Numbered from the stretch's first letter, positions 21,940 through 34,290 are shown. The stretch: 64,000 bases of DNA from Tenebrio molitor (GCF_963966145.1 NC_091053.1:12648001-12712000), one strand, 5' to 3'. Translations and numbers: made by a program. Notes: generated by a model from the letters alone, not told the origin.

Positions 21940-22520
21940 ATGATGACTGCATCTGGGGTGTTCCGTGGGGCCCGCTGCCCCCATGATTGCAATTAAAAAT
22001 CATCCCCGTCGCCTCTCCGATCATCCCCGTACGTGCACACAACATGTCCGGGGGTGCCTCTGTCGGCTGAATCGTCCGACGGGAAGAACAGAGAGGCGGG
22101 TCCCGCCTCCAGCCTCGTCATCGGACAGGGAGCCGCGACATCCACCTCGTCGGTCGGATCCAGTGCATGCCTAACGGCCGCGCGCGCGGATTACAGCACG
22201 CACCGCAGCAGCAGCAGGAGCCGCCGCCACCGCGTGTGTCGCCGTCGCTAATTGCCGCCACTTATTCAGAGCGGGAACCCTACATAGTCACGTTCCGCAC
22301 TCGCAAGGTAAGTAGAACGTAGAGCTGCCCTTTTAGCAAATATGTGATTTGGCACGATCACGTTCTGTGTTCGGGCTCGGACGCGGCTTTTCTCACACGT
22401 CAGTCGGGGGGCCGAGGCCGCGGGGTGAGCACGACGCCGCCGACCGGGGACGGTGCCGGACACGAAATGTGCGCTTCGGGGTTTCGCGTGCAGTGATCAG
22501 TGGCTGAGGGTTCACGGTTT
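21940..22520. promoter_or_regulatory. CpG-rich island, candidate distal sim promoter
   Basis: The most GC- and CpG-rich stretch of the window, with no repeats. It contains TACGTGCAC at about 22029 (an ACGTG core, the site bound by Sim:Tango dimers) and encloses a short open exon (22167-22307) ending in a consensus splice donor. A promoter with first exon fits best; assignment to sim is inference. Confidence 0.4.
22167..22307 (+). CDS. Candidate upstream first coding exon of sim (exon A)
   Basis: ATG at 22167 opens 47 codons without a stop: MPNGRARG, a QQQQ run, EPPPP, and the protein-like TYSEREPYIVTFRTRK. It ends at the strong donor AAG/GTAAGT (22308), in phase 0; the intron side stops within five codons. 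It splices in frame to the candidate exon 26742-26793, which in turn splices in frame to the sim bHLH exon. The start context is weak. It may instead belong to an unrelated transcript or be 5' UTR. I recognise no homologue. Confidence 0.35.
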
Positions 22521-24359
22521 CTTCTTTCGAAACTTATCGCGTTCTCGACTTCACCCCCAAATCGCGTAAGAACAATAATTCATTTTGCCGAGGCACTGAT
22601 GCAAACAACACGCTAAAATTTTTCCTCCACAAATTCTCAAAATGTGACATCTTCTCAACTTTTTTTTACAATTTTTAATTTTATCACAGCCAATTTATTT
22701 TTCCGTTGCTTTTTTTCAAAATACACAAAATTTTGGATAGGTGGAAGTGAAAATGAAAATTTAAATTATGTTCCTATTAGCACCTTCACAGAAAAAGACA
22801 CTTGGAGAAACTTAAAATAGATATATTTATTTGACAAAAACAATTTTTGGAACTGTTTTTCATCATTTTATATTTGTTGTCTTTTGTCATCAACTGAATT
22901 TTTGAGTTAACAACAATAAATCGTTTAAATATCGGATTTAAACGGTAGCAATTTAAGTGATCTAATTTAATTTTGCAATAAATTTGTTTGGGAAATATTT
23001 TTGGTAATCCGTCTGTCCAGTAATTTTTTTTGTTTGCACAATCTAAATAAATCTCAAGTGTCACGGTTGCAATTTTTGCTCTTATTAGAAAATTATTTTT
23101 GAAAAGAACATTTAGAACGCAACGACTCATCAAATTGGCATTTTGTGATTTTAAATTTAAAATAAAATGTAAAGATCGCTAAATCTAAGATGTTTTGAGG
23201 AAGTTAAAAATGTACATACAGGTAAATGTAGTCCATTTTTTGAAAAAATATACGTTAGGGAATGTTAGGAAATGCGGTCGCAATACGAAATCCCTGTGTA
23301 GATCTTTTTTTGTTGGAACGTTTTGATGTTGGCAACAAAAGTTTTCAAAAGACAAAAATGTCAATTTCTCGTGTCAAAGTAATTTTTATAAACGAAGATG
23401 GTTTTTCCTTTTGGGTTTTTCTTTGGCTTCTGATAGTTTTTTGAACGAAGCTAACGAGGAAATTAACAGTCAGGTTTAACCTAAAACTTATTATTGTTGA
23501 CCTCATTACTTAAAGCCGAGGAACAATTATTGACAGTTTAGTTGTTTACACTGAAAAAGTACTATACAGTGTCTCGTTACAGTTTTTTTTGTCTCTTAAC
23601 CGACATTTTATTTCTTCGTTTTTATTTGTTTTTTTGTTTTGTTTATAGACTCGTTCGATTTTTAATATTATTGTACACAAAAAAAATTGACACCAGTATT
23701 GTTGACACAAATAAATCTTTTGATGTAATTTTTGTTGTTAATAACATTTGAGTGTATTTTTGAGTAACCTATAAAATTTTACTGTTAAATCAACATTAAA
23801 TTACTGTTGCTAAATCTGAACTTATACACACCGCTTAGTTGTTATAACAAGTACTCCATTATTTGGGTTATTTGAGGAAATTAGATTTATTTAACAAATA
23901 ACCTGCGTTCAAAAACTAATCCATTTTCTTTCTAGTTTTTGAACGGACGTCTAAGATGCGGTTGACGTTTTGTTTATAGTCATAAGTTTAATCGTAGATT
24001 ATGTGGATTAAGCAGCGACAAGCGTGCTGCAAACTGGAACCGCCTCCAAACGTGCCAGTTTTTGAACACCCGTTATAATTTCAACTACGTTTATTTTATG
24101 TTGTGTACTAACTAAATCCAATTTTATTGTTATTGTCCTAATTCCTGATTCAATTATGTTGTACTCGTACCTACGATAATATCCAATAATACATTCAAAA
24201 TCTTACATCTACATACATATTTTCTTAGTAAATAACACATTGGAAAAACTCAGCTAGCCTCTCATATTTTTATAAAATTTAGAAAAAGGAACTAAATATA
24301 AAAATTTCAAGATGTGAAGATTACGTAATTATCGGAGATTGACGTTACCCTTTACTTTG
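22521..24359. other. AT-rich unique DNA
   Basis: Low-complexity AT-rich sequence. I see no gene, no defined repeat element and no splice-bounded exon here. Confidence 0.4.
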
Positions 24360-24600
24360 GCCGTATTCTAAACCTGTCAGCTAAATTTGGCAACATCGCA
24401 TTCACAGATTAAACGCGAAACATCTTTTTATCCATTTATGTAAGTATGTTGCTTTACACCTCACTCTTTTTGTCTTTTCGATATTTTCCACTAAAACGAC
24501 CAAAATTGTCCACTTTTTGGCTTTTTGGTTCCATTTTCTCAAAACATTGACGTCGTCATCACCTGTCACCCGCTCTCATGTAACGTTGCCAGATTTATTT
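24360..24600 (+). repeat. Dispersed repeat R1 copy
   Basis: Contains AAATTTGGCAACATCGCATT, the CACCTCACTCTTTTTGTC block and the distal CACCTGTCACCCGCTCTCAT...GTTGCCAGATTTATTTCAC block, so it is one of the longer copies. Confidence 0.55.
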
Positions 24601-24790
24601 CACATCAAATCATTTGTAATTCTAAATTTTCAATCAATTAAATATGTATGTACATATTTAAAAATTCAATCACGAGTCGTGAAGTTACATTGTAACTAAA
24701 TAAAGATCAGTAGGTATTTTATTTTGGCGTTTGTTTTACACATTTCGAAAGTCATCACTAGACCTAACTCAAGATAAAAACCTGAATTTG

Positions 24791-24968
24791 TATCGGGTGT
24801 TCATTTAAATTTATCCTCAATGTTGGCGTTGAAGAGTCGATTGTGAACGCATCACTCGTGTAAAAACGTAAGATTAAAACAGCTGATCCGTGATCCCTAA
24901 TTCGTAGTGCGTTCACAACCGACTCTTCAATGCCAACTTTGAGGATAAATTTAAATGAATGCTCGATA
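24791..24968. mobile_element. R2 MITE, complete 178-bp copy
   Basis: The ends TATCGGGTGTTCATTTAAAT and the reverse complement, with inner arms GAAGAGTCGATTGTGAACGC; about 63 bp of each arm matches. Confidence 0.8.
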
Positions 24969-25635
24969 TAATACCGGGTTTACTATTTTGGCTCCTATAA
25001 AATATTTTTGATTTTCATTCTATTCTACAAACTGGAATTAATTCCTTCATTATTTTTTATTTGACCAATTTTGACAGAATTCATACATTTTTCAAAACAT
25101 TTCAAAATATTCAAACGGAAATAATACGTTCGTCCCACCTTCCAAAATTAACGATTTTTGCAAATAAATATTTTAATCGCAATTCTGAAACACTTAATTC
25201 AACCGTACGACCAACTGTGTCCATCTAAATTTCCTACACGAACAATCGTTCAATTTTGATTTTTACATAAAAGAATATTTGATTCGATATCTTGAATCGT
25301 CGCATCTCTACAAATTTGACAATTTCCTGTACCAAAACATTCAACATGATTACTTTTGACACGTTTGAATATTTGCGAGCTTGATGCTTCCGTCGGAATC
25401 TTCTCCGATTTCACTCGTTTTGAAATTAGTTGTCCTCCAGTTAAAAGTCTTCTTCCCTTGTCTTTTCTCTAGGGGAATCATTAAAATTACCAATTTTAAA
25501 ATTTCGACGTCCTGAAGGATCAATCGACTTGCTTTTTAAGTGCGTCCATCCGACGGGAAATTTTCAGTGTTCCACTGAAACTGTTTAAGCTAGAGTGTGA
25601 AAGTGCTGTAAATTCATTTTTGAAAGTGGTATGCG

Positions 25636-25669
25636 ATGACCATTGGACCTAATCGCTTTGGATTTTGTG
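25636..25669 (+). CDS. Candidate alternative first coding exon of sim
   Basis: ATG ACC ATT GGA begins an 11-codon open stretch (MTIGPNRFGFC plus one base) that ends at donor GTG/GTGAGT. Spliced in phase 1 to the acceptor at 53713, it gives MTIGPNRFGFCDSLARGAMK, in frame with the sim bHLH start. The preceding 250 bases are unique and could be 5' UTR or promoter. Very short, so chance is a real alternative. Confidence 0.22.
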
Positions 25670-26439
25670 GTGAGTAATTTTTTCACTTATTGCATCAATA
25701 CACTCATCTATAATAGTAGATTATGTATATTAAAGAACAAGGATTGATTTGGCGCACGAGTCCCAGGTGTAGAAAACGAGCCGTAGATGAGTTTTCTATG
25801 GGACGAGTGCGCCAATGCCCTTATAAAACGAGTTTTTTATGTTATTTTTTCGAATTTGCACTCTTTTTTTAATTTTTAAATAAAAAAATTAAATTGTCAA
25901 ATTCTAGAGAATTTTGTATTATGTAATTGATAATTCAAGGTAACGGATGCAACTACATCTGCAACAGATGTTAAAAAGTAGAATTTGAACGTTAATATTG
26001 GAAGTTTTTTAGTGTAAATGACAATAATACACTGAAATATTGATAAAAATTTTCTTAGAGATCCATTAAACCAAGAGTGCTTTAATAGATAGCCATAAAC
26101 GACTCCAACTACAATAATAGACCTATGAGAGACAGACGCAAATTCGAAAATAGAATATTATTCAGTGAGCAGATAATGATGGCTATTACTCGTGACGCTA
26201 ATTTTGTATCACGGCCTGCAGGCGAGTGGCGTAATTCGTCCGAGCGAGTAATAGCCATTATCCGCGAGTTGAATACTACGACTATGAAGATAAATTGATG
26301 AGAATAAGTTTTATTATTAGACAAACTGAAACTGACATTATCCAACTGAAGTAGAAAAAATTATGTAGTCAAAGTGTTTCACAGCCGTGTCCTTTCAACA
26401 TTTTCTGCAAAATCATTTATATCTTTATAGATTAGTCAA

Positions 26440-26520
26440 ATACCAACTATTCTGGTACCATCCACATTAATTCGAATAACACTGGTACCAAAACTGAATC
26501 TCGAGGAACCTCACACGTAA
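26440..26520 (-). pseudogene. Non-LTR retrotransposon reverse transcriptase fragment
   Basis: The minus strand reads EVPRDSVLVPVLF, a decayed form of the GVPQGSVLGPLLF motif of LINE reverse transcriptases. Nothing else of the element is recognisable. Confidence 0.45.
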
Positions 26521-26741
26521 TTATTATTTCACCAGAAGTAGCCACCTGACTCATTTTTATTATCTTTTTTATTGCTTGAAGTACTTTTTTTCGGTTCGTT
26601 GTCTCGTCCTTGTTTAATCCATTACATCATTACTTCCTGCAAATTGTCCAATTCAAAATCTACCAAGTGCAATAACTGTCAAATCAGACTGAGCAGGTAC
26701 TCGTCTCCTTCATCATTTCTCCGTCACCTCTTTTCCAACAG

Positions 26742-26793
26742 AAAGCACGGAGTACTCGACCAGAACCGCCCCCGCCATCACTCCCCTCGGCAG
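26742..26793 (+). CDS. Candidate upstream coding exon of sim (exon B)
   Basis: A 52-base GC-rich exon with an excellent acceptor (long CT-rich run ending TTTTCCAACAG) and donor GCAG/GTACGC. It is open from phase 0, reads KARSTRPEPPPPSLPSA, and ends in phase 1. It joins exon A (phase 0) on its left and the bHLH exon at 53714 (phase 1) on its right with no stop, giving PSADSLARGAMKEK. It could equally be a 5' UTR exon. Confidence 0.38.
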
Positions 26794-27312
26794 GTACGCT
26801 CGCACCCCGCCGGGGTGCTAACTGCTAATGACGCAAGAGATCGTGCAAGAATGCGGCTGCCGAGCAGCACCCTCGCGATATTTTATCGTGGACGTACCCC
26901 GGTACTGTTTCTATTTTGGAAAAAAGTTCGCATGGGCTTGTTCGTTGAACTTGTTTGTTATGAATTCGTCATCAAGGTGTAGAGAACGCGCGGTTCATAA
27001 TAACAGGAAAGCTAATGGTGTGGAAACGGAAACTAACATAAAGTGGGTATTGTGCCGTGTAGCTATTACCATTCGGCGAGCAAACCGTTTAAGAACTGGT
27101 TGTTGTCGTGGCCCAGTTTATTGAATAGTTTCCGATTTACGATGGCGGGTGTTGGATGACGGAGCGGATCAGCCTCTAAAATTAGGTGCACAGGCGGAGG
27201 ATGAAAATGATCCATGCCACTACACCACGCACTTCCATTTTCCTCAGATAATACAACGAAATTTTTCATTCTTCACCCTTTTTGCCCTCGTCGCGTCGTT
27301 TAAACTTACACT

Positions 27313-27531
27313 TCAGTCCCTTGTCATGTAACACAATGAGTTGTAACTTGTAACTTGTAACTTGTGTAACATTTCGTTATTAAGCATTCTGAAAAGCAGA
27401 GGTTCCAACACAAAGCCTGGAGAAACGCCAGACGAAACATTTATTTCTTTGAACGTATTACCATGGCAATTAATCTTTTGTTTCATATCGGTAGAATGTG
27501 ATTGAGTAATGTGAAAATTCACGTGTTTCAC
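27313..27531 (-). pseudogene. Non-LTR reverse transcriptase fragment
   Basis: The minus strand reads VSSGVSPGFVLEPLLFRMLN, matching the family motif VSSGVPQGSVLGPLLFxxxIND of LINE reverse transcriptases; the upstream residues are also open. Truncated on both sides. Confidence 0.6.
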
Positions 27532-27710
27532 TTCCTCCAGTAAAGTAAAAACTCAAGTGAAACTTGGAATCGAACAAATCAGGTCTAAATTGTTAAGAAA
27601 ATAATAAATTAGCACTAGTGCTGAAAATATTTAGGATGAAGAAATTTTAACTGGCGCCAAAAATTCTGAAAGCATTGAAAAGGATAGAATGCCATTTTAC
27701 TTTCTAATTG

Positions 27711-27905
27711 TATGGGGTGTTCATTTAACTTTATCCTCAAAGTGGGCGTTGAAGAGTCGATTGTGAACGCACCATTCGTCACTCTGCAGAGTAAAAACAC
27801 AAACAACGCAAAAAGTAAGGTTAGATTGAAACAGCTAATCCGTGGTGCGTTCACAATCGACTCTTCAACGCCTACTTTGAGGATAAATTTCAATGTCACT
27901 CTATA
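27711..27905. mobile_element. R2 MITE, complete 195-bp copy
   Basis: The ends TATGGGGTGTTCATTTAACT and its reverse, with inner arms GAAGAGTCGATTGTGAACGC. The interior is CTCTGCAGAGTAAAAACACA, also seen inverted in the copy at 40992-41117. Confidence 0.8.
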
Positions 27906-28254
27906 TTTGTTTAAATGAAATTATTTTGAATTGAAATCAATTTTTTTTACGTTGATTTGAAACCATTTAAATCATTGTTTAGATAAAATTGACTTATATG
28001 CCAAAATTGGCAGGTGACAGTTTATTAAGCTACGCCAGATGTTTACAGAAATTGTTTTTTCGACAGCCGCCCCTTATCTCTTTTTTTGTTCCTATTGTAT
28101 TATTAACCTTTACAGCTTCGAAGATTTTTTTTTTAATTTTATGGTCTTGGTAATTTACGAGTGTAGTGTATTAGGGATGGTTTGTTTTTGTGAGAAACAT
28201 AAAAATGTGATTTGTGAAGAAGTGAAGACTTTTCTTATGAGTTGGGTGTAAATA

Positions 28255-28924
28255 GTGAAGGAAATTGTTTGTTTGCTGGTCGTGAGCAATACCTACTTCA
28301 GGACAAACCACTTTCATCCACCAGTCCACCTTCAAGGTGCGGGGTTATTGTACGTTCCAGTGCTAAAACCGTCCCGAAATCGCCGTCCCCGGCCCGCCAC
28401 TAAAGTGCAAACGTACAAAAGTCGCGTCAAATCGATTCCGCTAATATTTGACAGTGTGAAGACATAATGACCGTGCGTACGGTCGATTCTCCGCTTCTCG
28501 ACTATTGTCTTCTGATTACGGCCTCTGCTGTTACACGGTCGACGGAGCGTGTCAACCCACAAAGCCGGACCGTCTAACGAAATGGGAAAGGATCATTAAT
28601 GGGCCCCATACCCTCCCTCAACACGAGACCGAAATAAACCAATAACCCGAATTCCCACTTTCATCTTTAACGATCTCGGAAAAAGTCAACATCGGCTGCT
28701 GGACGGCTAAAAATATTTTCTTCGATGTGTTCGGATTAATAATTTCGATTCGAAACGAGCCGGCTTGGCGGTTTCGTAACGCCCGACAGGACTAGTTTCG
28801 TTCATTACGGACAAATGGGGCAAGGAGTGCGCGAAATTGACAGCAAATTATGCGAACAAACAGTAACCCATCCAAACGAGAGCTTTTCTGGACCCGACGG
28901 CAAACACCCGCACCTAAAATAGAT
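28255..28924. promoter_or_regulatory. Unique, moderately GC-rich island
   Basis: Non-repetitive DNA between repeat-rich blocks. No convincing exon: frames are broken and splice-like sites do not agree in phase with sim. It is a candidate conserved non-coding element, judged only from composition and lack of repeats. Confidence 0.25.
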
Positions 28925-29115
28925 AAAATTATATATCCTTGAAATCCGCCATGTTCTAACCTCAATCAGCTGTCAACAACATCGAAGCTGACAAGGTCGC
29001 GTTTAGAGACCAGACGCACAAAAATCATTTACTTTCTTCACGCTACTGTCCCAGTACACTATTTTTCGTTTTGTAATAAGTAGTTCACTTTTGGAATTAA
29101 TTTCGTCAAATTTAA
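28925..29115 (+). repeat. Dispersed repeat R1 copy
   Basis: Contains GCCATGTTCTAACCTCAATC, AGCTGTCAACAACATCGAAG and GGTCGCGTTTAGAGACCAGA, the best-preserved 5' half of the family. Confidence 0.6.
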
Positions 29116-30019
29116 ACCGCGTATTAACTAAAGGCGGATCATATCGGGAAATTTCGGAAGCAACAGTACTGACAATCGTTCTTACTCGGCTGGTACACTC
29201 CCAACGTGCTTTTTCAAGCTTGTAAACAGACGCAAGGGATGAACCACGCCTACAACTTTGAAAACAGACAAAAAAAAATGTATTAAGAAATAATACCGTG
29301 CGATCGAAAATAAAAAAAAATCGAGATGGCCATGATTAATACACTTCAGTTGATCTAAATAGAAATGATTGACAGATGATGCACGAGAAGATTTACACTA
29401 CCAACTGCATCAGTGTTGCCAATTCACTAATTCACTATTTTCCTTCAATCATTTATAGTCACTCGGTACTAGCTGAGGAAATTCTTTTACAACCGACAGG
29501 TCACACAAAATGCTTTATGAAAATCAAGATTTCAACATTCTCAAAATCACTAACCTAACTTTTAAGACTGACATCTGTTAATTGAAATCACACGAATTGC
29601 CAACTGAAATGTTTGGTCAGCGCCTACTCTAATTTTTTTTTTTCGATTTCGCGGTTTTATACTGATCGTTACGACGTACCCCAATATAACAATCCGAATC
29701 GGAATCATTTCCGGACACATTTTCACCGCTGCATTCACATTTCACAGACACGAAATGTTTTTTTTTGTTCCTTTTGTTCCTGTTGGATTTACTCATGCTT
29801 CTTAGTCTTCCACTATACAAAAATTATTAATTAAATTGTTCATTTTTTATATTCACTTCTTCAAACACTAATTTTTTTACAATTTGACGCCGTCAACACC
29901 TGTCACTCGCGGTTGCGCAGTGTTGCCATAACTATTTCACCTTTCACCTAAAATCATACGTATTGTTCAAATAACTTTTCAGTTAAAAGTTAACAGTTTT
30001 TCGTAACATCAAAATATAA

Positions 30020-30290
30020 ATGTATTTTTTGTTCGACATTGTCACAATTTGAGAATTTTCTCCTTTGTGAACGGATTTTGATAAATGTCACAACTTGTCA
30101 AAACGAAACGTCAAGCTAATTTTAAAGATTTTAAGCGATTTGGAGCCTTTAAGGGACTCGTCGAACAAAAAAAAACGTTGTATTCAACTCGTTCGTGTGT
30201 AAATTGGGCTCTTTTTGGCACTCGTGTGCCTCATGCCAAAAAAAAAAAAACAATTTACACACGAACTCGTTAAATAAACTACTATTTGGT
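30020..30290 (+). repeat. Dispersed repeat R3, copy 1
   Basis: TTTGTTCGACATTGTCACAA, AACTTGTCAAAACGAAACGT and TTTTAAGCGATTTGGAGC occur in the same order at 44380-44600. Both copies end in ACACGAACTCGTTAAAT. Several ACTCG/CGAGT words occur. No coding function seen. Confidence 0.6.
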
Positions 30291-32287
30291 TACTCCAATG
30301 AACCAGTTTATTGTCTTATCCAGTTAAACAATAATTACATACTTTTGTGTCACGTGACATAATAATAATAGTAATTTGAATAGTTGTAGTGTTTTGATCT
30401 GTGTCTGGAGTAAATAATCATGAACCACCCTGGTACAAACATATAAAATGACCGGATTAGACATGCCAGCTGGTGTGTTAATTGTTTAAATATAGATGGC
30501 AGAACTAAGCTGGAGCGTAGCTGCACGAAGGTAATGTACCTGTAAGTAATGGAATAAATGAATGAATAATAAAATGAATCTGAAGGAAATGCCGTTTCAA
30601 TCCATAAAACTGCTTTATATAGAACCATTCAGTCGCGGATGGTCATACAGCCATAGTTCATTAATCATTTATCAACATGCAAGTACGAATGAAATGTCTA
30701 ATTTCAGAAAATGGTCATGGTAATTGGTAATCTGGTTAAAGCTCTCTTGTTTTTCATTTGAAAGACTGGCTTACCATGAGATCTTTTGTGTCAAAATACT
30801 GTCAAATAGCGCAAATTCAAAAATGTCTTGGATTTTTTGGATTTGCTGTCAAAATGACGTTGACGTGTCTCGTGTCTTGTCCCAGTAGTTTTTTTGAAGT
30901 TTTCGTGTTTGTGGCCTAATTTATAGTTCCTGGTGGCAAAATTTGACAGATCGAGTGTGCGGCAGTTGGTAAGAGAAGACCACCGACGAAGATTTGAAAT
31001 CGTTTGAAGAGTCGCAAAGTCTGCGAAAGTCATCAGTAGGGAACACCCGGCCGAGGCGGAACCGGGGATTATACGGGATCATGGGACAAATAACTCATTA
31101 AAAATATGCACAAATGTTAAGAGAGTGAGATACAGAAACTTTCAATCAAACTGTAACGAAATCGATTTCTTATTGTTTATAAAACAATTTCGACATTTCT
31201 GTAATATCTTTTTTGTTTTGACATTTATGACGTTTGTGTCAGTCGTTCACATTGTAAATATTTGGGCCACCCGCATGTTCATTTTTTGTTCGTCGATCCC
31301 CAATCGTGTAATTGCATCTTGACGTCGTTGTTCTTGGGGTTTTTCTCCCCCCGTGAATTCGCTACAACTTTGCTCCTTATCAGCCCTCACAAACAAGGGA
31401 GATGAGATCTCGTCTCGAGCTGACGCATAAATTATACACTACGGTCTTTGTCAAATGCAAACCTTCTTGAACTTCGAATATTGATTATTGATCGATTAAA
31501 CTCCGGTTCGTGAGAATACAAAAGAGATGTTTATCGGTGTCACCATCCCCTACGGGTCAATAACTGGAGTAGGTAATAATGAAGGTGAATTCTATTCTTG
31601 TCTCAGCATCCAGAGGGGCACAGCGAAAACGGTTTCGAATAATCTAGTTTTATTCAAAATAGAATTTTGCATTATTTAATTTTATTCAGTGGAAAATCTT
31701 GCCAACCAACACTTGATACTTGGCGTAATAATTTGTTAGGTTACAGTCATTAATGACACGACGTCGACACCGCCACCTACTGATAAATCTAGTCCACTGG
31801 ACAGTTGTACGACTGGCTCTACTTGTTATCGTTTTTGTGTTTTTTTTGCTGCCAAAAAAGGAATAGTAGAGTTTATGGAGAGTTTACGATTTTTCAATTT
31901 TCTACCTTCAACACGTGATAAATAAAATCGATTGTTTGTGGTGAATAATAATATAAAGTCGAGTCGCAGTCTCGGACTCATTCACCATGTTAATGTTTTT
32001 TGGTCAGGTGCGACTACTTGAAAAATAAGTTGTCCAGTCAAAACAATGGCCGCCGACTTTATGGCATCGTGTTCGACGGAATTTGAGCGCGACACCGGTC
32101 GAGGTACAGTTTCGACATGATTTCTGCTTTTAACGTTCACATTGTATTTGATTTTTTCGCTGATTGTGTTCTAGTTTTCCATTTTTTTACACGAATTTGA
32201 CACTGTTACAAATATTACAAAAATTGACAGTTGTGTTGTTAAAATGTTGTAAATTATGCAAGAATCCACAGAAAATTATGGTACCGT
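30291..32287. other. Mostly unique DNA, no gene recognised
   Basis: Near 30450-30580 a stretch ending AATAAATGAATGAATAA looks like the 3' tail of a retroelement. From 31040 to 31600 the sequence is unique and slightly GC-richer, possibly regulatory. No exon can be supported. Confidence 0.35.
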
Positions 32288-32295
32288 TCACCTTG

Positions 32296-32500
32296 ACAGG
32301 AATGTCGATTTAAAATTGTTATAAATCGTCGAAAACGGTCGTGTTCTAACCTGAATGTGCTGTCGACAAGGTGGAAGTTTGACAACGTCGCGTTCGGAGA
32401 CTGAATGCACGAAATTATTTTCTTTTATCTTGTTGGATTCATTTATCTTGTTTTTCTTCTTCAGCTCATCACGTTCTGTTTTGCAAATCTTCCATAATCT
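32296..32500 (+). repeat. Dispersed repeat R1 copy
   Basis: Has the ATCG-type palindromic block (TCGATTTAAAATTGTTATAA), GTGGAAGTTTGACAACGTCG and the CT-rich tail followed by TTCTGTTTTGCAAATC. Confidence 0.6.
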
Positions 32501-33156
32501 CAAAATTATTCATTTTTAAATTAATTTTTTCTTTTTATAATAAGATAATGAATATGTATTACCATTAATAAAGTTTCCATTTCGAAATTAAGAAACAACA
32601 ACGAACCTGTTCTGTTCAATCGAATAAACCATTGTCAAGAAAATAAAGCTAAAATAAAACTTAAAAATTTTGCCAGTCTGTTTGCCTTTAAAAGCAGACA
32701 TATTTGCAATTTGTATTGGAAAATACAGGTTTTTGGTATTTATTAACTGATTACTGATTAGCTGCGATAAAACGAATACAAAGAACGAAATGAACTAAAA
32801 ACGTCAATGTCAGAAGTGACAGTTAATAACGAATTAAAATTAAGCATCAGTTTCAAAAAGGCGGCACAATAATATTTTTTCCAAAGCTGGCTTGACCCGA
32901 CGATCAATTATAGATATGTATTCAGTATATGATGCGGCAAATTATTTCAGCACCTGACACAATAGAAGCCGATTTTATACTGCTTGATGCTTCTTAAAGC
33001 TTGTGAACAGACGTAAGGGATGAATCGCATTTACAATTTTCAAACCTGATAATAATTAGTGATAAGACATAAAATGATAGAAAAAACACTTGAGATGATT
33101 TATCACTAAGTAGTCGTACTCCAAAATAAAAATCTGAATTTTTATTTAGGTACTTA

Positions 33157-33720
33157 CCGAGCGATCATTTAAATTTATATACTTAATAATTATAAATTAC
33201 TCTACTCTACTTTAATGAGTAGGCTATGATTTTTAAATTAGATTGGCAACATTGACAACATTGTGCAGATCCTGTCAATTGACTCGCTGTGTTAATTAAA
33301 GATTATGTAAACATGTTGACGTTTAGAGTTCTCTCGTATGTTCAATCATTTTAAAATGTAATTAAATGAAATGAAGCACTAGAGAATAATGCAGTTTTAT
33401 TAACAATTGTAACACATGTTCAAAATGTTCTCCCCCGGCTTCGATGCAACTGTTAACTCGCCGTTTCATATTTTCAAAGGCATTTTCCAACATTTGAACA
33501 GTTACAGCGTTTTTGGGCATTCAACCGGAAAATTTGAGAATACATTTCGAAAAATCTTCAACGCAAGCTTGTATGGAATACTTTCACCATTTTCCTGCGA
33601 TTCAGCGTTCTTAAAATAACGTCACTTTGACATTCCAAATCAAGCCGTCAACAGTCAATGTTGCCAATCTAATTTAAAAATCATAGCCTACTATAATTAT
33701 AAATTTAAATGATCACACGG
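33157..33720. mobile_element. 564-bp mariner-like deletion derivative keeping the transposase C-terminus
   Basis: The ends CCGAGCGATCATTTAAATTT and a near reverse complement sit between TA dinucleotides, with long subterminal arms (GCTATGATTTTTAAATTAGA). On the minus strand (about 33610-33418) the frame ends QMLENAFENMKRRVNSCIEA then GGEHFEHVL, the typical C-terminal tail of mariner-like transposases of the DUF4817 type. The rest of the gene is deleted. Confidence 0.7.
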
Positions 33721-33962
33721 TATTGTGCAGCAATACCCAAGGCGTTAAAAAAACAACTGGGAACTATTTTCCAAGTGATTCGTCAATAAAGTTAGAACTT
33801 TTAACGAGCGGTTAATGGAGAAACCCACTGAGAGTAAGTAAAACTTCAAATTTAGCCACAACAAACCCCAAACCCAAAATCCTTTGAAACAATGAAAATT
33901 CTATTGTTTAAATGTTGTAACTTGCATAAAAATCAACGGAAAATGATGTTTTCGTTCACCTT

Positions 33963-34290
33963 GGCATGAATATCGATTTAAAATTACAATAAACCATCAG
34001 AATCGTTCCTCGTATATTCCACGGTCGACAACTTGAAAGTTTGGCAACGTCGCGTTCACAGACCGGACACCCCAAATATCTTTTCTCTTATTAGATTTAC
34101 TTGTTTTTCCTCCTCACTATTTTTTACTTGGCAAATCTCCGATTATAGCGAAACTGTTCAATTTTTTAGATTCGTTTTTTGAATTAATTTCTTCAAACGC
34201 GTTTTCACGATTTGGCGCTGTCGACAGCTGCATGCTCGCGGTCGTGCAGTGTTGCCATATCTATTTTACTAAGTGTCATTGTTATAATAA
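33963..34290 (+). repeat. Dispersed repeat R1, near full-length copy
   Basis: Carries every block of the family in order: ATCGATTTAAAATTACAATA, GAAAGTTTGGCAACGTCGCG, CT-rich tail, CCTCACTATTTTTTACTTGG, and the distal GTGCAGTGTTGCCATATC. Confidence 0.65.

Noticed and set aside
28301..28345. Possible small exon (GACAAACCACTTTCATCCAC...) between TTCAG and GTGCGG
   Set aside because: It would fit after exon B in phase 1 but ends in phase 0, which breaks the join to the sim bHLH exon, and the donor is poor.
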